From NCBI GenBank assembly GCA_900469955.1, contig UBYX01000003.1:434001-498000 (forward strand): a DNA stretch of 64,000 bases. Direction: 5' to 3'. The notes under the pieces were generated by a model that did not search any database, was not told where the DNA came from, and saw nothing but the letters and a program-made list of their open reading frames with translations. This DNA is from Hyphomicrobiales bacterium (lineage in GTDB: Bacteria; Pseudomonadota; Alphaproteobacteria; Rhizobiales; Rhizobiaceae). Positions 17,950-26,283 of this stretch are shown piece by piece (positions within the stretch are counted from its first letter, which is position 1; the number at the start of each line of letters is the position of its first letter). Made by a program: the position numbers and the translations under genes.

Positions 17950-19086
17950 TCACTCCGCGGCTGGCTGGTCGGCGATCGCCCCCGCACCGGTTCGCTTGGC
18001 GACATCCTGGAACGGATCTGCCAGCGCCGCATCCGGCCTGCTGACCGGGTATTTGATACGGGAGGTGCTAGCAGCCAGCTTCTCCGCCCCGTTTTTCTTT
18101 AGTAACGCCCGGAAATTTAGATGCATTCCGCCATCGATGTAGGCGTTGAGAGGCAGCGACTTGCTGGCCGCCAACGCGGCGTCTACCTTCTGCTTTTCGG
18201 CCGCGATCTTCGCCATGAGCTGTGAATCGGGCCTTGTCGCCGCCGGTGGACAGGCTGCCAACGGATCGCGAGGCTCGCCGCCCTCGAATTCGGTATTGAA
18301 CACGTAGCGGCGGCCGCAGACTGAAACTTTCGGCTGCTGCTTTGTGAGCTCGAAGGCGTCGTAACCTTCCTTGAGGGTGCGCCAGAACGGCAAATTCCCA
18401 TCAACCCTATGGAGAGCCATGTTCCCAGGTGTCATGCGGAAGGGGTAAGCCTGCACCTGGAAGGCGCCCTGTCCGGAAGCGAGCGCCTTGGAGACGACAG
18501 AGTAGATCTCGCCGACCCCCTGATCGGTAAGCGCATAGCAGCCGGAGGAGGAACAGGCTCCGTGGACCATGAGCGCTTCGCCGGTATATCCGAGCGCCGA
18601 CTCTAGCCTGTTCGGGTAGCCCAGATTGAACGAGACGTAATACTGGGACTTGGGGTTCAGCATCCGGGCAGACACATGATAGAAGCCTTCGGGAGCCTGA
18701 CGGTCGCCGTTCCTCGTCTTCGGGCCGAGCTTTCCAGACCACCTGCACATCGGATATGTCTTCAAAAGCCCATACCGACCGGTCCTGTCGATTTTCCAGA
18801 CTTCGAGCTCGCTCTCCTGCTTGAATATCCGGACAAGTACGGGGCTCTCCGCCTTCATGCCCTTGCTGGACATCTCGGCCAGGAGCTTTCCTGGTATCTG
18901 CGGGGGAGCCTTCGCCGCGTCGTCAAGGTCCATCGCCACACAGCCGGAGAGCGCTGCGCTGATGACGGCGAGCGCGCCGAAGCGGGGGACGTTGGCAAAG
19001 ATGCGGCCTCTGGTCGGCATCTGGAGAATGTTGAACAGCGAAATCATGCGGCGGTACTGTTGCCCTGATAGTTGGAGCTGCGCCAT
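17950..19086 (-). CDS. L,D-transpeptidase lipoprotein (YafK/YkuD type)
   Basis: This is a 378-residue protein with a lipoprotein signal ending in the lipobox AALSGC (Cys49), so it is probably anchored to the outer or inner membrane. The catalytic domain spans about residues 80-210 with SPVLVRIFKQESELEVWKI, APEGFYHV, and the YkuD active-site motif VHGACSSSGCYALTD (H175, C183). It resembles the YafK branch of murein L,D-transpeptidases, which make or cut peptidoglycan cross-links or protein-peptidoglycan links. The C-terminal 150 residues are less conserved. The start at 19086 lacks a clear ribosome site; internal ATGs at residues 14 and 23 would still keep the signal peptide. Confidence 0.85.
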   Translation of the reverse strand: MAQLQLSGQQYRRMISLFNILQMPTRGRIFANVPRFGALAVISAALSGCVAMDLDDAAKAPPQIPGKLLAEMSSKGMKAESPVLVRIFKQESELEVWKIDRTGRYGLLKTYPMCRWSGKLGPKTRNGDRQAPEGFYHVSARMLNPKSQYYVSFNLGYPNRLESALGYTGEALMVHGACSSSGCYALTDQGVGEIYSVVSKALASGQGAFQVQAYPFRMTPGNMALHRVDGNLPFWRTLKEGYDAFELTKQQPKVSVCGRRYVFNTEFEGGEPRDPLAACPPAATRPDSQLMAKIAAEKQKVDAALAASKSLPLNAYIDGGMHLNFRALLKKNGAEKLAASTSRIKYPVSRPDAALADPFQDVAKRTGAGAIADQPAAE

Positions 19087-19344
19087 TAGGGCAGCCGTTG
19101 CTCCCCGTTAGGCCTAACTACACGATCAGGCGAAGATGTGCGAGGCCGTTCGTCAATCGGCCGCGTTTCAACGCGTCACTCATCGACGATGCCGGTGCTC
19201 ACTGTTCGGTTCGGCTGACGAACCGGGCTCCGGAGGAACTAGAAGCGATGGTGAGGCGGGGTGTAGCGGTTGATTTCCTGACTGACGGAGCAAGCAGGAC
19301 CCGTCCAGATAACACGGAGCGCCCAAATACCTGCTTACTCAGCA

Positions 19345-19480
19345 GCCAAGGCCGCCGTTTGTATCTTCGGAGGGGACGCGAAAGCCCCAGGTGATCTGTC
19401 AGGGTTGAACCTTCATATTCATGGCGAAAGAACCCACGACGACGCAATTCGCGCACCACCAGCTCGATGACTTCGAGACA
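19345..19480 (-). pseudogene. C-terminal relic of an LLM-class (NtaA/SnaA type) monooxygenase
   Basis: The minus strand encodes EVIELVVRELRRRGFFRHEY followed by EGSTLTDHLGLSRP. This is the usual C-terminal end of nitrilotriacetate-monooxygenase-like flavin enzymes, where the consensus reads LVVPELQRRGLFRTEYEG. The rest of the gene is missing and the frame runs on past the normal end. A second relic of the same protein end lies on the other strand at 21142. Otherwise the 19087-19494 gap holds no recognisable gene. Confidence 0.55.
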
Positions 19481-19494
19481 CGGAAAACCGGTTG

Positions 19495-20082
19495 CTATGG
19501 CGCGAGACCGACGCGATATCGGTCCGCCAATTCCCAGAACCAGTCTTTATCAAGATCGGTTTCGCGCGTGACCTCCACGATAGCGCTCCCGGCCCTGTCG
19601 AAAAAACCGAAACACAGTTCATCATCGTCATGCCGCGAGTAGTAGCCGATACCGTCAGCCCTTACGGGATGCTTCGACAGGGCAATGGACCATGCTTGCG
19701 GCGCATCATACGGCAATCCACCATGGGTCACTTCTGCCGTAGCGCCTAAGCGAGCAAGACCAGGACCGGCCATTCGTATAAAACGAAGGGAGCGATTGGT
19801 CGCGACCTGAACATAGGCTTTTCTGCTGAGGACAGCGGTGTCAATCAGCGTTCTTCCAGGTGCGCGTAAAAAGGTTTCTGCGAAGGCACCCGCCGCTCTG
19901 TCCGATACGTAGAGAACACCGTAAGACGCATCCGGCGCGTTGAAACGACCGAGCGTCGATTTATCAAAAAATATCGGGTCGTATGCTGCGGTATAGAAGC
20001 GGTGCAGGGTCGTGCCCTTGGGGATTTCAACCAACAGCGGGTCACGCGCATCGAGGTCATGCGGAGGCAGCGGTACCGTCAC
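19495..20082 (-). CDS. RES-domain toxin
   Basis: This is a 195-residue RES-domain protein. It shows LHRFYTAAYDPIFFD near the N-terminus, APDASYGVLYVSDRAAGAFAETFLR in the middle and the late serine in LPYDAPQAWSIALSKHP, which give the arginine, glutamate and serine positions that name the family. Known RES toxins break down NAD+ and stop growth. The gene starts with GTG overlapping the antitoxin stop (GTGA), so translation is coupled. No other cargo lies in the operon. Confidence 0.88.
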   Translation of the reverse strand: MTVPLPPHDLDARDPLLVEIPKGTTLHRFYTAAYDPIFFDKSTLGRFNAPDASYGVLYVSDRAAGAFAETFLRAPGRTLIDTAVLSRKAYVQVATNRSLRFIRMAGPGLARLGATAEVTHGGLPYDAPQAWSIALSKHPVRADGIGYYSRHDDDELCFGFFDRAGSAIVEVTRETDLDKDWFWELADRYRVGLAP

Positions 20083-20777
20083 GCTCCCTGCTCACCATTT
20101 CTCGTGGCTGCATCGACAACAGTCGCCACATCTCCAGTCTTCAAGAGTTCGATTGGCCGACGCTCGTTCAAGCGCGTGTCGGGATTGATCAGGAAGTTGA
20201 GAACCGTCCAAGGGTTGGTCGTCTGCAACGCATCGCGCACGGCTTTGAGACCCGGCACGACTGTTCCGTCGCGCATGAATTGTACGGTAGGATAGCTGCG
20301 GCGATTGCTTGGGCCAGGCACCGCGATGAGCGAGCCTTCCTGAACGCGCTTGTCGACCGCCTGCCGGGAAACACCGCGCATCAAGGTGCGCACTTGCTCG
20401 AGATCATAAGCCCCGCCTGCGTCCCGAAGGTCCTCCTGCGCGATGCGGATCCCCGCAAGCACGGCGCGGCTGCGCGCGTCCGGTTCGAACGCGCTCTTGT
20501 CTATGACCGCCGAGGCTCTTTCTTGGCTTTTCGGGCGATCGCGTGCGACCACTTCCGCGACCCGCTTCACGCGATCACGAAACGTCGCTTTGATCTTTTC
20601 GACAGATTCAGGTCGCATGGAAACGATGGCGATCTCGGCGTCGTCAGGCAGATCAAACCCCGCTAAAATGTTGGCGGCTGCACGTTTCACAGTGAATACC
20701 GTCATGACGTCCTCGGACGCTCTGCGCCGCGCCCGCTTTGACAACACCTGCGATTTAGAAACCGATTTTGTTGCCAT
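20079..20777 (-). CDS. Xre/MbcA/ParS-type antitoxin of the RES toxin
   Basis: This is a 232-residue protein with a very basic N-terminus (KSQVLSKRARRRAS). A central helix-turn-helix-like segment reads LRDAGGAYDLEQVRTLMRGVSRQAVDKRVQEGSLIAV. The C-terminal toxin-binding domain of the MbcA/ParS/Xre group reads NPWTVLNFLINPDTRLNERRPIELLKTGDVATVVDAA. It neutralises the RES toxin and should repress its own promoter. GGAGG precedes the ATG at 20777. At 232 residues it is longer than the usual 120-160, and the extra length is at the N-terminus. Confidence 0.85.
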   Translation of the reverse strand: MATKSVSKSQVLSKRARRRASEDVMTVFTVKRAAANILAGFDLPDDAEIAIVSMRPESVEKIKATFRDRVKRVAEVVARDRPKSQERASAVIDKSAFEPDARSRAVLAGIRIAQEDLRDAGGAYDLEQVRTLMRGVSRQAVDKRVQEGSLIAVPGPSNRRSYPTVQFMRDGTVVPGLKAVRDALQTTNPWTVLNFLINPDTRLNERRPIELLKTGDVATVVDAATRNGEQGA

Positions 20778-20799
20778 TTAGCCAACCTCCGATGCACCA

Positions 20800-20828
20800 C
20801 ATATAAAAAGCGCAGGCAACTTTGTCAA
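20800..20828 (-). promoter_or_regulatory. Promoter of the RES/Xre operon
   Basis: On the minus strand TTGACA (20828-20823) is followed after exactly 17 bp by TATATG (20805-20800), close to the sigma70 consensus. The promoter is 23 bp upstream of the antitoxin ATG and lies inside the 9-bp repeat array. Confidence 0.75.
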
Positions 20829-20839
20829 CTAAAGCAACT
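20813..20839. repeat. Three tandem 9-bp repeats overlapping the -35 box (candidate antitoxin operator)
   Basis: On the plus strand CAGGCAACT, TTGTCAACT and AAAGCAACT stand head to tail, sharing the core (G/T)CAACT every 9 bp. The middle unit contains the -35 hexamer of the toxin-antitoxin promoter. The position suits autorepression by the Xre-type antitoxin. Confidence 0.5.
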
Positions 20840-20989
20840 CTGGCAAGGTAAGTTCTGGCCGTCGCGCGAGATGTCCTGGCTGCTATTTTCCAATGAGAGC
20901 TGATGGATTGGATGCTCCCTCCCGACGGCATCGCAATGTGCCAGAGTGATGTCGCCCGAGCGTCACTTAGAAGGGAAAGCATCCGTGAG

Positions 20990-21130
20990 GGAAGCATTGT
21001 TGGCCTGGACTTAGCAAAGCGGGCGTTCCAAGTTCATGCTGCCGAAAGCGATGGCGGTGTGGTCTTTTCGCAGGACCATGTCATCTTATTCTTCAAAGAA
21101 CTGCCCAAATGCACGGTCGCGATTCGTGGC
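20990..21130 (+). pseudogene. Relic of an IS110-family transposase N-terminus
   Basis: The plus strand reads IVGLDLAKRAFQVHAAESDG then GVVFS, a gap, and HVILFFKELPKCTVA. This matches the start of IS110/IS1111-type DEDD transposases, where GLD(L/V)AK(R)xFQVH holds the first catalytic aspartate. About seven residues are missing in the middle, and the frame is lost right after CTVA. Only about 140 bp survive. Confidence 0.6.
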
Positions 21131-21141
21131 CCGATATTCCA

Positions 21142-21279
21142 TTGAGGCTCGAGGACTTTACTCAGCTGGTGGTCCCGATCCCGCAGGAAGGTGGTCTGTT
21201 CCGCACCGACTACAGTGGTTCGACGCTGCGCGACCACCTCGGACTTGCCAGACCCGCTTTGGTCGGCGCGGAGCCATGA
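21142..21279 (+). pseudogene. Second C-terminal relic of an LLM-class monooxygenase
   Basis: The plus strand encodes LEDFTQLVVPIPQEGGLFRT followed by DYSGSTLRDHLGLARP and a stop at 21277. This is again the conserved C-terminal end of NtaA/SnaA-type flavin monooxygenases. It abuts the IS110 relic. Its DNA differs from the relic at 19345, so the two come from different paralogues. Confidence 0.55.
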
Positions 21280-21409
21280 GCCCGCCGTTCGACTGGCGCC
21301 GTCGGGGAACGGAATGAAGCGGGATTTTGGGGACGCTGGCTTGATAGGCTCACTCGCGGGCATTCGGTCTTGTTGCATCAATTCCAGAAAGGGTGGCGGA
21401 ACTGTAGCC

Positions 21410-22129
21410 CTAGCGGAAGGCGTCGGCGGCCGGGGCGGCGCGCCTTGCGCTCTTCACGATCGGTGAAACGGCCGCTTCCAAGCTTTCCGGGGTAGAGCCG
21501 GTGACGACGACGCCGAGCAGAGGCGCGGCAATGCCTGCTGCCTTCAGCTTCGGGATGTCATCTGCAACGAACCGCTTTTGACTTGGCGCGATCACAGGAA
21601 TACCGGCCTTAGTGGTGATTTCCTTGTAGCGCGCGAGATCTTTCTCGTTGAGCGACTTGCCATAATCTGCAAAGGAAGCGATCGAGGCCTCCATCATCGC
21701 GCCGGGAATGGCGTTTATCTTTGCTAAGTCCCCGTCCGTGCTCTTTTCGCCAAGCGCCGGCATCGGCCTTAGCTTTGACTGCAGTAGATGCGGCTGCATG
21801 TCGCTGAAATAAATGTTGAACCCCTCGAAGCCGAGATCGGCAAGTGCATCCATTTCTTGCGCGCTTGGCACCTTTTCCTGACCGGCCATGACCAGCAACG
21901 GCACGCCGAGCGCGGCAAGCTTCTCGAAGAAAGGCCGCTCCTCGACGAAACTGCCAAAAGTCGTGCCGGTGGCGCGGTGATAGGCGTTCAGATGCACCTT
22001 GATCGCGAAGGCCCCTGCTCCGATCGCCGCCTTGGCGAGATCGAGATCGTGGCGGGCGAGTGAGACGATGACCGGGAATTCGCCACCCTGCAGTGCCTTG
22101 GTGAGTTTAGTTTCCGGATAGATCGGCAT
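21410..22129 (-). CDS. Unknown barrel-like protein, last gene of the CUT1 sugar operon
   Basis: This is a 239-residue soluble protein without signal peptide. The alternation of short hydrophobic strands and helices (FPVIVSLARHDLDLAKAAIGAGAFAIKVHL, GVPLLVMAGQEKV, GFEGFNIYF, GIPVIAPSQKRFV, LLGVVVTGSTPESLEAAV) suggests a (beta-alpha)8 barrel of the HisA/NanE-like or phosphate-binding type. I cannot assign a known enzyme. The ending with VVTGSTPES is where such barrels bind a substrate phosphate. It starts 8 bp after the ATPase gene stop and is the seventh gene of one operon, so an isomerase, epimerase or aldolase role on the imported sugar is plausible but unproven. Confidence 0.7.
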   Translation of the reverse strand: MPIYPETKLTKALQGGEFPVIVSLARHDLDLAKAAIGAGAFAIKVHLNAYHRATGTTFGSFVEERPFFEKLAALGVPLLVMAGQEKVPSAQEMDALADLGFEGFNIYFSDMQPHLLQSKLRPMPALGEKSTDGDLAKINAIPGAMMEASIASFADYGKSLNEKDLARYKEITTKAGIPVIAPSQKRFVADDIPKLKAAGIAAPLLGVVVTGSTPESLEAAVSPIVKSARRAAPAADAFR

Positions 22130-22137
22130 GTAAGGCC

Positions 22138-23190
<1,053 letters not shown>

Positions 23191-23208
23191 CACAAGATTT
23201 CCGGTTCT

Positions 23209-24051
23209 TCAGCCCTTGAGGCCGGTATGCGCGAGCCCTTCGACGAATTGCTTCTGCGCGATGATGAAGACGATGAGTACCGGGAGCGCCGTCAGCGTCG
23301 CGGCAGCGAGCTGGATGTTCCACATCGGCCCGCCATAGGCGTCGGTATATTGGGTCAGTGCCTGCGGCAGCGTGAATTTTTCCGCACTCGAGAGAAACAC
23401 GATCGGTTCGAGGAACAGGTTCCAGGAATGCAGAAAGGTGAAGATCGCCACCGACGCCAGCGCCGGCTTGGCAAGCGGCAGGGCGATCTTGCGGAAGATC
23501 TTGAAGCGCCCCAGGCCATCGACGCGCGCGGCCTCCTCCAGCTCGGTCGGCAGGGTCACGAAGAACTGTCGCATGACGAAAGTCGAAAAGACGCTTGGCG
23601 CACCGAAGATCGGGACCAGGATCAGCGGCCAGTGGGTATTCACCATGCCGGCTTGCAGGAACATCTGGAAGAGCGGCACGATGGTCACTTCCGAGGGGAT
23701 CAGAAGCCCGAGCAACACGATCATGAAAATCGTGTTGGCGAAGGGAAAGCGAATGCGCGCGAAGGCGTAGCCCGCCATCGAAGACACAATCATCGTGCCA
23801 ATTGTCACGACGGCGGCGATATAGGCCGAATTCCAGTATTGCTGCACGAACGGCTGCAGTTCGAAAACCTTGGTGTAAGTCGTCCAGTCGTAATTCTGCG
23901 GCACGAGCTGCGGCGGAAATGCGAAAATGTCGCTGATAGGCTTCACCGAGGACGTCACCATCCACCATGTCGGGAAGACGAAGGGAACGAGCAGCACGCA
24001 CATCAGGCCGTAGAGGCAGGTCTTCATGCGCGGGGAAAGGTCAGCTTTCAT
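23209..24051 (-). CDS. Sugar ABC transporter permease (MalG type)
   Basis: This is a 280-residue CUT1 permease with six membrane helices. The MalG family features are visible: GYAFARIRFPFANTIFMIVLLGLLIPSEVTIVPLF and the EAA loop LEEAARVDGLGRFKIFRKIALPLAKPAL. Its start overlaps the end of the MalF-type gene by 11 bp, so the two membrane subunits are translationally coupled and form the heterodimeric channel. Confidence 0.93.
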   Translation of the reverse strand: MKADLSPRMKTCLYGLMCVLLVPFVFPTWWMVTSSVKPISDIFAFPPQLVPQNYDWTTYTKVFELQPFVQQYWNSAYIAAVVTIGTMIVSSMAGYAFARIRFPFANTIFMIVLLGLLIPSEVTIVPLFQMFLQAGMVNTHWPLILVPIFGAPSVFSTFVMRQFFVTLPTELEEAARVDGLGRFKIFRKIALPLAKPALASVAIFTFLHSWNLFLEPIVFLSSAEKFTLPQALTQYTDAYGGPMWNIQLAAATLTALPVLIVFIIAQKQFVEGLAHTGLKG

Positions 24052-24973
24052 AGAAGACGATCCTCTTACGCATCTGCCACTGGGCGAAGGTCAAGACGGC
24101 AACGATCACGAAGAGCAGGATCGACAGCGTTGAGCCATAACCGAAGAAATGAAACTGGAATGCCTGCTGGTAAAGGTAATAGACCAGCACCGTCGTCGAG
24201 AGCCCCGGCCCGCCCTGTGTCAGCACCGCAATCTGCGCGAACACTTGCAGCGACCCGACGATGGTGATGATCGAGGTGAGCAAGATGGTCGGGCTGATCA
24301 GCGGCAGCGTGATGCGGCGGAACTGCTTGAAGCGCGGCGCGCCGTCGATGCGGGCTGCTTCATAGAGTTCGTTCGGCACGCCCTGGAGTGCCGCCAGGAA
24401 CAGGATCATGTTGAGGCCGACATTCTTGAAGACCTGCACGACAATGACCGAGATCATCGCAGTCGTTTCCTCCCGCAGCCAGTTCGGCCCTTCGACCCCG
24501 AAGACCTGCAGCAAGCCGTTGATACCGCCGTTCTTCTGCAAGAGAAATCCCCAGACAATGGTCCAGGCAACCAGTGACACTACGACCGGCGAGAAGAACA
24601 GCGTGCGGAAGATCGAAATGCCGGCAAGCTTCTGGTTCAAAAGCACCGCAAGCAGCAAAGCCAGCGACAGGTTGAAGATGACGAGCCCGGAAGAAAAGAC
24701 GGCGGTAGCGCCGAGCACCTCGAGGAGGTTGGTGTCCTCGATCAGCATCCGGTAATTCTGGGCGCCCGTATAGGTGAAGGTATTGGCCAGCACGTTCCAT
24801 TCGTGCAGCGAATACCAGAACACCAGCCCGAGCGGGATCAGCACGAAAATGCTGATCCCGACCAGTTGCGGGGCGATGAAGAGGAACCCGGCGAGGCTGT
24901 CGCGCCGCGCAATCGTCCAGAACGGCGATGAGGAGCGGCCCTCCGGAACTGCGTGATCCTGCGCGACAACCAT
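24041..24973 (-). CDS. Sugar ABC transporter permease (MalF type)
   Basis: This is a 310-residue CUT1 permease with six helices and an N-terminal first helix LAGFLFIAPQLVGISIFVLIPLGLVFWYSL. The EAA loop is ELYEAARIDGAPRFKQFRRITLPLISPTI. The cytoplasmic N-terminus is short. It starts 10 bp after the binding-protein stop, with no hairpin between them, unlike four of the other receptor genes in the window. Confidence 0.93.
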   Translation of the reverse strand: MVVAQDHAVPEGRSSSPFWTIARRDSLAGFLFIAPQLVGISIFVLIPLGLVFWYSLHEWNVLANTFTYTGAQNYRMLIEDTNLLEVLGATAVFSSGLVIFNLSLALLLAVLLNQKLAGISIFRTLFFSPVVVSLVAWTIVWGFLLQKNGGINGLLQVFGVEGPNWLREETTAMISVIVVQVFKNVGLNMILFLAALQGVPNELYEAARIDGAPRFKQFRRITLPLISPTILLTSIITIVGSLQVFAQIAVLTQGGPGLSTTVLVYYLYQQAFQFHFFGYGSTLSILLFVIVAVLTFAQWQMRKRIVFYES

Positions 24974-24983
24974 CTTTGTATCC

Positions 24984-26255
24984 TCAGCGCTTCAGCAGCG
25001 GGCCGATCTGGCCGCAGATCTTCTGGAGCGTGCCCGCGATATCGGCATCCGGGCGCCAGACGGCATCGAGACCGGAACGAACCGCCTGCTGGATTTGCGC
25101 AAAGCCCGTGTGGCCGGGAATGACGTTGCCGGTAGCGATGCCGGAGATGACGACCTTGTCGATCTGCTCCTGGCTCAGGAGCGGGTTGGTCTTCTTCAAG
25201 ACATCAGCGTTGAGCAGCGACTTGCGGGCAGATGGGAAGAACTGGCTGAGCTTGGCGGAGTTTTCAGGGTTCGTCATATAAGCGATGAATTCAGCCGCTG
25301 TCTTGGCGTTCTTGCCGGCCTGCATGACGCCGATCCCGGCCTGGCCGATCAGCGAATACTCACCGGCAGGTCCCTTCGGCAGAGGCACGAGATCCCACGA
25401 AAACGGCTTATCCTTCGGCAGAAGCGAGGCGCGGCTGATCTGGGTGATGGTCATGGCAGCATTGCCGGCGAAGAAATCGACGTTTTCGCCCGGACCCGGG
25501 ATCGCTTTCTTCTTGAAGATCGCCTCATGGATGAAGGTCAGTGCATCCACCATCGGCTTTTCGGTCATCGTGCAGGTCTTGCCGTCGGCGCTCCACGGCG
25601 AGGCGCCCCATCCGTTCCAGACGGAGGCGAGGTTCTGCCAGATCTGGTAGTTGAAGTCGCGGATGATCAAGCCGCCCTTGCCGCTCTGGCCGACTGTGGA
25701 AGCGGTGGCGATGGCATTGTCCCAGTTCCACTGGCCGGCGGCGATCAGCTCGGCAGGCGTTTTGGCGCCGGCGGCTTTGATGGCATCGTTGTTGACGAAC
25801 ATCGCGAAGGGCGACGTGGAGAAGGGATAGGCGTAGAGCTTGCCGTCTTTCGACCAACGCTCGGCAGCCGTCGCACTTAGTTCCTCCAGATTATAGCCCT
25901 TGGCCGCTTTTAAAGTATCGGTAAGCGGATAGAGCGCGCCGGAATTGACGAAGTCATAGGCTGCGGTTTCGAAGATCCAGGCCATGTCAGGCGCATTGCC
26001 GCCGGCGATCTGCGTGGTGAGTGCCGTCGTATAGGTATCGAACGGCAGCGACTCATAGGTCACCTTGACGTTTGGATGGTCCTTGCTGAAGCCCGCGGCG
26101 ATCTCGTTGAAGAGCTTCAGATGCGCTTCGTTGGCGCTCCAGATGGTCATGCGCAGGTTGACAGCGTCCTGCGCCTGCGCGATGCCGCTCGAGCCGAGTG
26201 GCAAGGCGATCGCCATGGCGGCCACCGCGGATTTTATTGTTCTGTGGTAATTCAT
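24984..26255 (-). CDS. Sugar ABC transporter substrate-binding protein (SBP_bac_1)
   Basis: This is a 423-residue periplasmic receptor of family 1. It has a signal peptide (MNYHRTIKSAVAAMAIALPLGSSGIAQAQ). The mature part starts VNLRMTIWSANEAHLKLFNEI, then PNVKVTYESLPFDTYTTALTTQIAGGNAPDMAWIFE. The ATG at 26255 is preceded by GGAGGAGG; an upstream in-frame ATG would overlap the FAD-oxidoreductase gene and lacks a signal peptide. The ligand is unknown, probably an oligosaccharide or glycoside, given the oxidoreductase and esterase genes nearby. Confidence 0.92.
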   Translation of the reverse strand: MNYHRTIKSAVAAMAIALPLGSSGIAQAQDAVNLRMTIWSANEAHLKLFNEIAAGFSKDHPNVKVTYESLPFDTYTTALTTQIAGGNAPDMAWIFETAAYDFVNSGALYPLTDTLKAAKGYNLEELSATAAERWSKDGKLYAYPFSTSPFAMFVNNDAIKAAGAKTPAELIAAGQWNWDNAIATASTVGQSGKGGLIIRDFNYQIWQNLASVWNGWGASPWSADGKTCTMTEKPMVDALTFIHEAIFKKKAIPGPGENVDFFAGNAAMTITQISRASLLPKDKPFSWDLVPLPKGPAGEYSLIGQAGIGVMQAGKNAKTAAEFIAYMTNPENSAKLSQFFPSARKSLLNADVLKKTNPLLSQEQIDKVVISGIATGNVIPGHTGFAQIQQAVRSGLDAVWRPDADIAGTLQKICGQIGPLLKR

Positions 26256-26283
26256 TCCCGTTCCTCCTCCAAAGATGGGTTGA

